NCBI GenBank assembly: GCA_958427975.1
Contig: CAUAEH010000050.1
Coordinates: forward strand, 1 to 15,229
Length of the DNA stretch: 15,229 nucleotides
From: an uncultured Collinsella sp.
GTDB taxonomy: Bacteria > Actinomycetota > Coriobacteriia > Coriobacteriales > Coriobacteriaceae
Direction of reading: 5' to 3'
Shown here piece by piece: positions 6,034-12,734 of this stretch. The stretch's first letter is position 1. Each line of letters starts with the position of its first letter. A model generated the notes under the pieces. The model was not told the DNA's origin, did no database searches, and saw nothing but the letters and a program-made list of their open reading frames with translations. A program made the translations under genes and the position numbers.

Positions 6034-8835
6034 GTGGCAAACGAGTACAAGCAGACGATGAATCTGCCCAAGACCGGTTTTCCCATGCGTGCCGGTCTTT
6101 CCAAGTCCGAGCCCAAGCGACTCAAGGACTGGCAGGACAACAAGGTCTACGAGCAGGTTCTGAAGAAGAACGAGGGTCACAAGAAGTTCGTGCTGCACGA
6201 TGGCCCTCCGTACGCCAACGGCCCGATTCACATCGGCCATGCCATGAACAAGATCTCCAAGGACATGATCAACCGTTACTGGATGATGCAGGGCTATGAG
6301 GTTCCCTATGTCCCCGGTTGGGACTGCCACGGCCAGCCGATCGAGCATAAGGTCGAGGAGAAACTCGGCACCGAGAAGTTCAACCAGACCTCCACGGCTA
6401 AGATCCGTGAGCTCTGCAACAAGTTCGCTGTCGAGAACATCGAGCTGCAGAAGGCCGGTTTTCGTCGTCTGGGCGTGCTCGGCGACTGGGACAACCCCTA
6501 CCTGACGCTCTATCACCAGCATGACGCTGCCGACATCGAGGTCTTCAAGGCCATGTTCGATAAGGGTATGATCTATCGCGGTCACAAGCCCGTCCATTGG
6601 TGCAAGCACTGCCACACCGCACTCGCTGAGGCCGAGATCGAGTACTCCGACGAGACGAGCCCGTCCATCTTCGTGCGCTTTGAGATGACCTCCAAGCCCG
6701 CCGGCCTCGAGAACTTCGACGGCCCGGTTGACTTTATCATCTGGACGACCACGCCGTGGACCATCCCCTCCGACCAGGCCGTTTCTCTCAAGCCCGGCGC
6801 CGCCTACGTCGCCGTTGAGCACGACGGCCGCGCCGAGGTCATGCTCGAGGACCTGGCTCCCAAGTGCTGCGAGGAGTTTGGCTGGGAGTACACCCCGGTT
6901 GTGGTCGAAGGCAAGCCCTATGTGGTTCCCGCCGAGACCTTCCATCACATTCACTATAAGCAGCCGATCTTTGACGGTGTCGAGGGCGTGGCGCTGCTGG
7001 CCGATTACGTCGGTGTCGATGACGGTACCGGTATCGTCCACAACTCGCCCGGCCACGGCGTCGACGACTACTTTGCCTGCCTCAAGGAGGGCATCACCGA
7101 CATCTGCATGCCGGTCGATGACGACGGCAAGTTCTATACCGGCGAGGAGTTTGGCACCGGTGGCCCCTTCAGCGGTATGGATACCGACGAGGCCAACCCG
7201 CACATCATCGAGTTCCTGCGCGAGCGCGGCACCCTGGTCCTCGAGAAGAAGATCACGCACAGCTATCCGCACTGCTGGCGCTGCAAGCACCCGGTGCTCT
7301 TCCGTGCTACCGACCAGTGGTTTGTCTCGATGGACAAGACCGGTTTGCGTGAGCAGGCTGGCAAGGAGGTCCGCGAGAACGTCAAGTGGTATCCGGCCCA
7401 CGCGGCTAACCGCATCGGCGCCATGGTCGAGCAGCGTCCCGACTGGTGCATCAGCCGTCAGCGCAACTGGGGCGTGCCTATCCCCAGCTACACCTGCGCC
7501 GACTGCGGCGAGAAGGTCATGAACGACGCCACGCTCGACGCCGTCATCAAGCTCTTCCACGAGAAGGGCTCTGACGCCTGGTTCACCGACGCTCCCGAGA
7601 GTTACCTGGGCGAGGCCTGCGTCTGCCCCAAGTGCGGCGGCCATCACCTCAAGGCCGATAAGGACATCCTCGACGTGTGGTGGGATTCCGGCGTCTCCTG
7701 GAAGGCCGTCTGCGAGTACCGTCCCGAGCTGGAGTATCCGGCGGATGTGTACCTCGAGGGCTCCGACCAGCACCGCGGTTGGTTCCAGAGTTCGCTGCTC
7801 ACCTCGGTGGGTGCCAACGGCCATGCTCCGTACAAGGCGGTCGTCTCGCAGGGCTTCACACTCGATGGCCAGGGCCGCAAGATGTCCAAGTCGCTCGGCA
7901 ATGTCATCGACCCCAATAAGGTCTGCGACGAGATGGGCGCTGACATCATCCGTCTGTGGGTTGCCTCCGTCGACACCAGCTCTGACGTCTCCATCGACCA
8001 CGAGATTCTCGCTCGTACGTCCGATGCCTACCGTCGTTTCCGCAACACGCTGCGCTTCTTGCTCTCCGAGCTCGAGGGTCAGTTTGAGCCCGAGACCGAC
8101 GGCGTCGCCTTTGCCGACTTGCTGCCGCTCGACAAGCTCATGGTTGCCCGTCTGACCCAGGTCCAGGCCGAGGTCGACGACGCCTACGCCAGCTACGAGT
8201 TCCCGCGCGCCTACCGTGCGCTTTACGACTTCGTGGTCACCGAGCTTTCCAACGTGTACCTCGACGCCCTGAAGGATCGTCTGTACTGCGATAAGCCCGG
8301 CTCGCTCGAGCGCCGCAGCGCCCAGACTGTCCTGGCCGAGCTCTTCTCGATGCTCATGCGCGACCTGCAGCCGATCTTGTCCTACACGGTTGACGAGGCC
8401 ATGGCCTATGCGCCCGCCGGCTGCGTCGATCACCAGAAGTACGCTGCGCTGCTTGATTGGTACAAGTCGCCCATCACGTTCGACGAGGCCAATGAGTTTG
8501 AGGGCGTGCTCGAGGCTTCACTTGAGCTCCGTAGTGCCGTGACCAAGGCCCTTGAGGATGCCCGCTCCGCCGGCACCTTCACCAAGAGCCAGCAGGTCCG
8601 CGTCAAGGCGGTCGTTCCCGCCGAGATGTACGCGCTGCTGACCGGTGATAAGGCCGTCGACCTGGCCGAGTTCTACATCGTTTCCGATGTTGAGCTAACC
8701 CAGGGCGAAGAGCTCTCCGTTGCTATCGAGGCTGCCGAGGGCGAGTGCTGCGACCGTTGCTGGAACTACCGCACCACCGTCGGCGAGTACAACGGCCACG
8801 CGCATATTTGCAAGCGCTGCGCCGATGCTTTGTAG
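6034..8835 (+). CDS. ileS: Isoleucyl-tRNA synthetase
   Basis: IleS attaches isoleucine to tRNA-Ile in the cytosol. The 933-residue protein has the class I signatures HIGH at residues 66-69 (PPYANGPIHIGH) and KMSKS at 616-620 (GRKMSKSLGN). It also has the IleS segment WCKHCHTALAEAE, an editing domain between the two signatures, WCISRQRNWGVPIP, and a C-terminal zinc ribbon with Cys906, Cys909, Cys926 and Cys929. Length and end match bacterial IleS of the E. coli type. The frame is open from 5929, but that stretch is T-box leader RNA. GTG 6034 is the start because GAAAGGGG (6022-6029) lies just upstream and the protein begins ANEYKQTMNLPKT, as relatives do. The gene is monocistronic by context, with hairpins on both sides, and regulated by uncharged tRNA-Ile through the leader. 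Confidence 0.98.
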   Translation: MANEYKQTMNLPKTGFPMRAGLSKSEPKRLKDWQDNKVYEQVLKKNEGHKKFVLHDGPPYANGPIHIGHAMNKISKDMINRYWMMQGYEVPYVPGWDCHGQPIEHKVEEKLGTEKFNQTSTAKIRELCNKFAVENIELQKAGFRRLGVLGDWDNPYLTLYHQHDAADIEVFKAMFDKGMIYRGHKPVHWCKHCHTALAEAEIEYSDETSPSIFVRFEMTSKPAGLENFDGPVDFIIWTTTPWTIPSDQAVSLKPGAAYVAVEHDGRAEVMLEDLAPKCCEEFGWEYTPVVVEGKPYVVPAETFHHIHYKQPIFDGVEGVALLADYVGVDDGTGIVHNSPGHGVDDYFACLKEGITDICMPVDDDGKFYTGEEFGTGGPFSGMDTDEANPHIIEFLRERGTLVLEKKITHSYPHCWRCKHPVLFRATDQWFVSMDKTGLREQAGKEVRENVKWYPAHAANRIGAMVEQRPDWCISRQRNWGVPIPSYTCADCGEKVMNDATLDAVIKLFHEKGSDAWFTDAPESYLGEACVCPKCGGHHLKADKDILDVWWDSGVSWKAVCEYRPELEYPADVYLEGSDQHRGWFQSSLLTSVGANGHAPYKAVVSQGFTLDGQGRKMSKSLGNVIDPNKVCDEMGADIIRLWVASVDTSSDVSIDHEILARTSDAYRRFRNTLRFLLSELEGQFEPETDGVAFADLLPLDKLMVARLTQVQAEVDDAYASYEFPRAYRALYDFVVTELSNVYLDALKDRLYCDKPGSLERRSAQTVLAELFSMLMRDLQPILSYTVDEAMAYAPAGCVDHQKYAALLDWYKSPITFDEANEFEGVLEASLELRSAVTKALEDARSAGTFTKSQQVRVKAVVPAEMYALLTGDKAVDLAEFYIVSDVELTQGEELSVAIEAAEGECCDRCWNYRTTVGEYNGHAHICKRCADAL

Positions 8836-8866
8836 GTTACGGCGTTCGTAGAACGCCGTAACCTAC
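8832..8866 (+). repeat. Perfect 16-bp inverted repeat over the ileS stop codon
   Basis: GTAGGTTACGGCGTTC (8832-8847) pairs perfectly with GAACGCCGTAACCTAC (8851-8866) around a 3-base loop. The ileS TAG (8833-8835) lies inside the left arm. No T-run follows on either strand, so it is not a canonical intrinsic terminator; it could protect the mRNA 3' end or be a transcribed repeat. Confidence 0.75.
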
Positions 8867-8875
8867 CGACGCTGC

Positions 8876-8973
8876 AAACGCCCCTAAGCGGCAATCTGAC
8901 GTTCAATTGTCGGTCGCGTACCAAAGTACGCTTCCCTCCTCTTTCACGTCACCTTGCTCGCTTAGGGACGTTT
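8876..8973. repeat. Long imperfect inverted repeat, 98 nt
   Basis: Outer arms 8876-8890 and 8959-8973 pair over 15 positions with one mismatch (C8881/A8968). The stem continues with GCAA/TTGC (8891-8894/8954-8957, T8958 bulged) and TGACGT/ACGTCA (8897-8902/8946-8951). The 43-base apical region contains its own 6-bp hairpin GCGTAC-CAAA-GTACGC (8916-8931). The right outer arm runs into TTTT (8971-8974). This is far longer than a usual terminator and looks like a structured RNA or an extragenic palindromic element. Confidence 0.7.
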
Positions 8974-9027
8974 TCGCTGTTGGTGACGATAACGCGGCGT
9001 TTCCATTGCTGGAGCTAGAGGCTTTCT

Positions 9028-9051
9028 TTCGACTTGCGTTTTTAGTCGAAA
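9028..9051. repeat. Small hairpin TTTCGACT/AGTCGAAA
   Basis: An 8-bp stem with a T-rich loop lies just upstream of the terminator at 9058. Coordinates may be off by one base. No T-run follows, so a terminator role is doubtful. Confidence 0.45.
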
Positions 9052-9057
9052 GCTATT

Positions 9058-9096
9058 AAGCGACATTCCGTTATTCGGAATGTCGCTTTCGTTTTT
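9058..9096 (+). terminator. Intrinsic terminator upstream of lspA
   Basis: AAGCGACATTCCG (9058-9070) pairs perfectly with CGGAATGTCGCTT (9076-9088) around TTATT, followed by TCGTTTTT (9089-9096). It would stop any transcript leaving ileS and isolates the lspA-rluD unit, implying a separate lspA promoter in 9097-9200. Confidence 0.78.
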
Positions 9097-9208
9097 AGCT
9101 GGTTATTTCGCTTGCGTTGGTGGATATGTCGTGCGTTCTGCGTATGGCAATATAAGATAGTTCTTTGTATTAAACGTAATTCGATGTTCTTGAGGGTAGG
9201 GGATTGAT

Positions 9209-9808
9209 TTGGGTCGTGCTGGGGATATGACGCCGCCTTTGCGTTGGCGGTTGGGTGTTGCTGGTGGGGTGGCGCTCGTTGTGCTGCTTGTTGACCAGCT
9301 GACCAAGCTTGCGGTTCGTGCCGTGGGCGACGCATTGCATGTGACCGTCATCCCCGGTGTCATCGACTTTATGTTTGTCCGCAATATCGGTGCTGCCTTT
9401 AGCATGGGTGAGGGGCATGGCATCGCATTTGCCGTGCTGGCGCTGGCGGTCATTGTCGCTATTGCCGTGTACCTCGTTCGTGCACCCCAGCTCGCCCATC
9501 TTGAGGTTGTGGGCATGGCGATGGTTGCGGGCGGTGCTATCGGCAACGCTATCGATCGTTTCGCCTTTGGCTTCGTGACCGATTTTATTGCCACCACCTT
9601 CATCGACTTTCCCGTCTTCAATGTGGCCGATATCGGCATTACCGTGGGCGTTGTGCTCGCCCTCTTCGGCTACATGTTCTTGAGTCCCGCCGCTCGTGAG
9701 GTCGATGCGACTGCTGAGCTCAATGCCCGTGATGAGGCCCGCGCTAAGCGCAAAGCCAAGCAGCGTGGGGAGCGTGCCCGCAAGATTCGCGAAAGGAATG
9801 AGCGTTAA
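9209..9808 (+). CDS. lspA: Lipoprotein signal peptidase (signal peptidase II)
   Basis: LspA is the inner-membrane aspartyl protease that removes the signal peptide from prolipoproteins after lipid attachment. The 199-residue product shows four hydrophobic segments and all family motifs: DQLTK (29-33), NIGAAFSM (59-66), and GNAIDR (112-117) followed by TDFI and FNVADIGITVG. The catalytic pair is Asp125 (VTDFI) and Asp141 (NVAD). It is longer than the usual 150-170 residues because of a tail after about residue 165 that is rich in Arg, Lys and Glu (for example KRKAKQRGERARK) and should lie in the cytoplasm. TTG 9209 is chosen as start because AGGGG (9198-9202) is 6 bases upstream; ATG 9227 has GGGG too close, but would still give a whole protein. 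The stop overlaps the rluD start (TAATG, 9806-9810), so the two are translationally coupled. Confidence 0.95.
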   Translation: MGRAGDMTPPLRWRLGVAGGVALVVLLVDQLTKLAVRAVGDALHVTVIPGVIDFMFVRNIGAAFSMGEGHGIAFAVLALAVIVAIAVYLVRAPQLAHLEVVGMAMVAGGAIGNAIDRFAFGFVTDFIATTFIDFPVFNVADIGITVGVVLALFGYMFLSPAAREVDATAELNARDEARAKRKAKQRGERARKIRERNER

Positions 9809-10821
9809 TGGCCGACATCCATATTCTTGTTGCCGACGATTGCTCTGGCCAGCGTCTCGACGCCTTTCTGGGTGCCAACGACGGCTGCCCCACGCGCTCT
9901 GCCTGCGCGCATCTGATCGAGGGCGGCGCCGTAATCGTGAACGGCGAGACCTGTCTGTCAAAAAAGTATGCCGTACGCGCCGGTGACCGCATCTCGGTCG
10001 ACCTGCCCGAGCCGCACGATCCCACCGATGTGATTCCCGAGGCCATCCCGCTCGATATTCGCTATGAGGACGACTATCTCATTGTGCTCTCCAAGCAGCG
10101 CGGGCTGGTGTGCCATCCCGCCCATGGCCACGAGAGCGGCACCCTTGCGAACGCTCTGGTCTACCACTGCGGCATCGACCATCTTGGTACCGTACAGGGT
10201 GAGGACCGCCCCGGGATCGTGCATCGTTTGGATCGCGATACCTCGGGTCTCATGCTTGCGGCAAAGGACGACGACACGCAGCGCGCGCTTCAAAATCTCA
10301 TTCGCACGCGTACGCTCGACCGCCGCTATATCACGCTTGTCCACGGGCACATCGCCATGGACGAGGGCACCATCAATACCGGTATCGCCCGTTCTACGCG
10401 CGACCGCGTCAAGATGGCGGTTTCGGACGACTCCTTTGCCCGTCAGGCCATTACGACCTTTAAAGTCCTCGAGCGCTTTGATTCCACGCGCTTTGACGAT
10501 GGTTATACGCTCGTTGAGTGCCATCTGTTTACCGGTCGCACGCACCAGATTCGCGTGCATATGCGTCATATCAACCACGCCTGCGTGGGCGATCCACTCT
10601 ACGGCAAGTGCGATGCGCGCGCCGACCAGGGCCTGACCAGGCAGTTCCTTCATTCCTGGCGCGTGGCGTTCGACCATCCCGTGACGGGGGAGCGCATTGA
10701 GTGCCGCGACGAGTTGCCGTGGGATCTCGCTGCGGTTCTCGACGATCTGGCTCCGCGCTCGCTCGGTCGCACGGCCGTTGGAGATGAAATTGTTCCGCAG
10801 CTCGGTCTTCTCGAAGCCTAG
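9808..10821 (+). CDS. 23S rRNA pseudouridine synthase, RluD/YlyB family
   Basis: RluA/RluD-type synthases convert uridines to pseudouridine; RluD modifies the helix 69 loop of 23S rRNA. The 337-residue product has an N-terminal S4 RNA-binding domain (about residues 14-65, LDAFLG through VRAGDRISVDL). The catalytic domain follows, with the signature RPGIVHRLDRDTSGLML and catalytic Asp142 in HRLD, then the substrate-site segment TGRTHQIRVHMRHI and GDPLYG. The last roughly 30 residues extend past the domain and are not recognisable. The start ATG shares one base with the lspA stop, and the lspA-rluD pair is widely conserved (lspA-ylyB in Bacillus). The family is certain; which uridine is modified is inferred. 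No terminator follows; the next gene appears to have its own promoter. Confidence 0.94.
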   Translation: MADIHILVADDCSGQRLDAFLGANDGCPTRSACAHLIEGGAVIVNGETCLSKKYAVRAGDRISVDLPEPHDPTDVIPEAIPLDIRYEDDYLIVLSKQRGLVCHPAHGHESGTLANALVYHCGIDHLGTVQGEDRPGIVHRLDRDTSGLMLAAKDDDTQRALQNLIRTRTLDRRYITLVHGHIAMDEGTINTGIARSTRDRVKMAVSDDSFARQAITTFKVLERFDSTRFDDGYTLVECHLFTGRTHQIRVHMRHINHACVGDPLYGKCDARADQGLTRQFLHSWRVAFDHPVTGERIECRDELPWDLAAVLDDLAPRSLGRTAVGDEIVPQLGLLEA

Positions 10822-10839
10822 CCAGTATTAGGTGGTTTC

Positions 10840-10869
10840 TTGAACTCGGTAAGCCTGCGGTAAGATATA
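10840..10869 (+). promoter_or_regulatory. Probable sigma-70 promoter of the glycosyltransferase gene
   Basis: TTGAAC (10840-10845) is a good -35. The -10 is either TAAGAT (10861-10866, 15-base spacing) or GATATA (10864-10869, 18-base spacing). It lies between rluD and the glycosyltransferase start at a suitable distance. Confidence 0.45.
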
Positions 10870-10903
10870 CGGTTGTTTACGTAACGCGTTGCTGGGAGCC
10901 TGC

Positions 10904-12199
10904 ATGCTCGCCTTTTTACAAACCAACACACCCATCGTGATCTTCAACCAGATTGTCGTCACGCTGCTCACGGTCTGTTTTCTGTACCAGGTGGTCTTCT
11001 TTGTCATTGGCGCTCTTCGTGGTGAGGTCGCGCCCCCTAAGGCCAAAAAGCTCCATCGTTATGCCTTCTTTATCGCGGCGCATAACGAGGAGGCCGTGAT
11101 CGCCAACCTTGTTCGCTCCATCAAGGATCAGGATTATCCGTCCGAGCTTATCGAGGTCTTCGTGGTCGCCGATGCCTGCACCGACAACACGGCGCAGCTC
11201 GCGCGCGAGGCGGGTGCCATCGTTTATGAGCGCAACGACCTGGCCCGCAAGGGTAAGAGCTGGGTCATGGACTTTGGTTTTGATCGCATTCTTAACGAGT
11301 ATCCCGACACGTTCGAGGGCTACTTTATCTTCGATGCCGATAACGTTATCTCCCGCGATTACGTGTCCAAGATGAACGATGCCTTTGACCAGGGATTCCA
11401 TGTGGTCACGAGCTATCGCAACTCCAAGAACTTTGGCAGCTCGTGGATCTCGGCAGCTAATGCCACGTGGTATCTACGCGAGGCGCGCTTCCTCAACAAC
11501 GCGCGTAATATCTGCAAGACGTCCTGCGCTGTTTCGGGTTCGGGCTACCTCATCTCCGCCAGCGTTATCGAGGGCATGCACGGTTGGCAGTTTCACACGC
11601 TGACCGAGGACATTCAGTTCACCACGTTCTGCGCCATTCACGGCATTCGCATTGGCTATGCGCCGGCGGAGTTCTTTGACGAACAACCCGTGACGTTTAA
11701 GGCGTCCTGGAAACAGCGCATGCGTTGGACCAAGGGCTTCTACCAGGTGTTCTTTACTTACGGTAAGCACCTGGTCAAGTCGACCTTCCGCTACCATCGC
11801 TTTGCCGCCTACGACATGTTCATGACGATCGCCCCGGGTATGCTGCTGTCGCTCATCTCGATGCTCGCCAATGCGACGTTCCTGATCGTGGGTGGACTCT
11901 CGCACGGCTTTTTGGCTACCGAAGTCGAGATGCAGGCCTGTGCCGCGTCGCTCATTATGACCTTCGCCATGATGTACCAGACCTTCTTTATCCTGGCGCT
12001 GCTCACGACTATCTTTGAGTACAAGCATATTCACTGCGCGCAAAAGTGGCGTCTGGTGACTAACCTGTTTACCTTCCCGATCTTTATGTTCAGCTATATC
12101 CCTATCACGGTGGCCGCGCTGTTCCTGAAGGTCGACTGGGTTCCTACCCAGCATGCCGTAAACGTCACCCTCGACGAGGTCATGCAAGGCGCCAAATAA
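10904..12199 (+). CDS. Membrane glycosyltransferase family 2 (processive, IcaA/NodC-like)
   Basis: The 431-residue protein is a GT2 enzyme that would use a nucleotide sugar at the inner face of the membrane, probably to build a polysaccharide. It has one N-terminal membrane segment (about residues 11-38). The GT-A core shows AHNEE (59-63), VADACTDN with Asp90, the metal-binding FDADN (143-147), TED (234-236), and QRMRW (271-275) as the Q..RW motif of processive synthases. At least three C-terminal helices follow (about 303-332, 346-371, 386-410). Such enzymes include chitin, hyaluronan, cellulose and poly-N-acetylglucosamine synthases; the sugar cannot be told here. No export, deacetylase or regulatory partner is adjacent. 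ATG 10904 is preferred, with GGGAG (10894-10898) five bases upstream; TTG 10889 is less likely. It has its own promoter and terminator. Confidence 0.88.
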   Translation: MLAFLQTNTPIVIFNQIVVTLLTVCFLYQVVFFVIGALRGEVAPPKAKKLHRYAFFIAAHNEEAVIANLVRSIKDQDYPSELIEVFVVADACTDNTAQLAREAGAIVYERNDLARKGKSWVMDFGFDRILNEYPDTFEGYFIFDADNVISRDYVSKMNDAFDQGFHVVTSYRNSKNFGSSWISAANATWYLREARFLNNARNICKTSCAVSGSGYLISASVIEGMHGWQFHTLTEDIQFTTFCAIHGIRIGYAPAEFFDEQPVTFKASWKQRMRWTKGFYQVFFTYGKHLVKSTFRYHRFAAYDMFMTIAPGMLLSLISMLANATFLIVGGLSHGFLATEVEMQACAASLIMTFAMMYQTFFILALLTTIFEYKHIHCAQKWRLVTNLFTFPIFMFSYIPITVAALFLKVDWVPTQHAVNVTLDEVMQGAK

Positions 12200-12207
12200 C
12201 CACCACC

Positions 12208-12249
12208 AAAACCACCGCAAAGGGGACAGGCACCTTTGTGGTGGTTTTT
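12208..12249 (+). terminator. Intrinsic terminator after the glycosyltransferase gene
   Basis: AAAACCACCGCAAAGG (12208-12223) pairs with CCTTTGTGGTGGTTTT (12233-12248), with one G-U pair, around a 9-base loop, then five T. The stem is nearly the same sequence as the terminator at 4418-4456. The A-rich left side makes it possibly active on both strands. Confidence 0.85.
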
Positions 12250-12267
12250 GCTTTTGCGATGCAGCTC

Positions 12268-12274
12268 GAGGAGG
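12268..12274 (+). promoter_or_regulatory. Shine-Dalgarno of the prepilin peptidase gene
   Basis: GAGGAGG lies 6 bases before ATG 12281 and is a near-perfect ribosome-binding site. It rules out in-frame starts further upstream (from 12236), which would lie inside the terminator hairpin. Confidence 0.8.
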
Positions 12275-12280
12275 CGTCCG

Positions 12281-12703
12281 ATGGTCTATATCCCGTTTTG
12301 GATTTGCATCTTTGCCGGCGTGGCAATTGATGCCCGAGAGCGACGGTTTCCCAATGGGCTTGCCGGCGCATGTGCCGTGGCGGCGTTGGCGGGTGTTTGG
12401 CTCGACCTCGGTTTGAACACTGCGCTTGACCACGCGGGTCTTGCCGTCATTGTGTATCTTGCTCTCGTGCTGACTGAGTCCCTCTGGCGTCGTCTTCGCC
12501 AAATCCCGGGCATCGGCATGGGGGATGCCAAGGCGCTCTTCGCGCTTTGCACGCTCGACCCTATGGGTGGCATCGTGGCATTTGCCGTCGCACTCCTGGC
12601 CCTGGCCCTTTCCTGCCTCTTCACAAAATCGCGCTCCCTGCCATTGCTCCCGTTTTTAGTGCCGATTTTTGCCATAATCGAGGTCGTGGGCTGCACTTTG
12701 TAA
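12281..12703 (+). CDS. Minimal A24 prepilin peptidase (TadV/CpaA-like)
   Basis: A24 peptidases are membrane aspartyl proteases that cleave the leader of type IV prepilins and related pseudopilins. The 140-residue product contains only the protease core: DARERRFPN with Asp17, and GIGMGDAK with Asp82, the two catalytic aspartates in their usual DxxxxxxPN and GxGDxK contexts. A late LPLLPFLVP segment resembles the xPFxP motif. The remainder is hydrophobic, with about five or six short helices. The N-terminal methyltransferase domain of full PilD is absent, as in TadV/CpaA and FlaK-type enzymes. No pilin, secretion ATPase or Tad gene is in the window, so the substrate must be encoded elsewhere. 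It lies between the upstream terminator and dgt, 31 bases before the latter, and may be cotranscribed with it. Confidence 0.82.
   Translation: MVYIPFWICIFAGVAIDARERRFPNGLAGACAVAALAGVWLDLGLNTALDHAGLAVIVYLALVLTESLWRRLRQIPGIGMGDAKALFALCTLDPMGGIVAFAVALLALALSCLFTKSRSLPLLPFLVPIFAIIEVVGCTL
12673..12678 (+). promoter_or_regulatory. Possible -10 element for the HD phosphohydrolase gene
   Basis: CATAAT matches five of six consensus bases and lies inside the end of the prepilin peptidase gene, 57 bases before the next start. No -35 at normal spacing is visible, so this is weak. Confidence 0.25.
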
Positions 12704-12734
12704 CCGATTGCGCATCCTTCTTAAGGAGCATGCC

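Larger units (their letters stand above)
8836..9208. other. 373-bp hairpin-rich gap between ileS and lspA
   Basis: In order it holds the right part of the ileS-stop palindrome, a long-armed inverted repeat (8876-8973), an unstructured stretch (8974-9020), a small hairpin near 9028-9051, an intrinsic terminator (9058-9096), and about 110 bases of AT-richer DNA ahead of lspA. That last part contains a possible -10 (TATAAGAT, 9151-9158) without a recognisable -35. I see no convincing protein-coding gene in it. Confidence 0.7.

Noticed and set aside
5914..8433. Very long open frame (839 codons) on the minus strand across ileS
   Set aside because: It lies entirely opposite the strongly conserved ileS gene and its leader, shows low-complexity Val/Leu/Asp/Gly-rich sequence typical of antisense frames in GC-rich codons, and has no recognisable domain.
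10815..10835. Possible terminator after rluD (CCTA/TAGG)
   Set aside because: The stem is four to five base pairs without a T-run, too weak to call.
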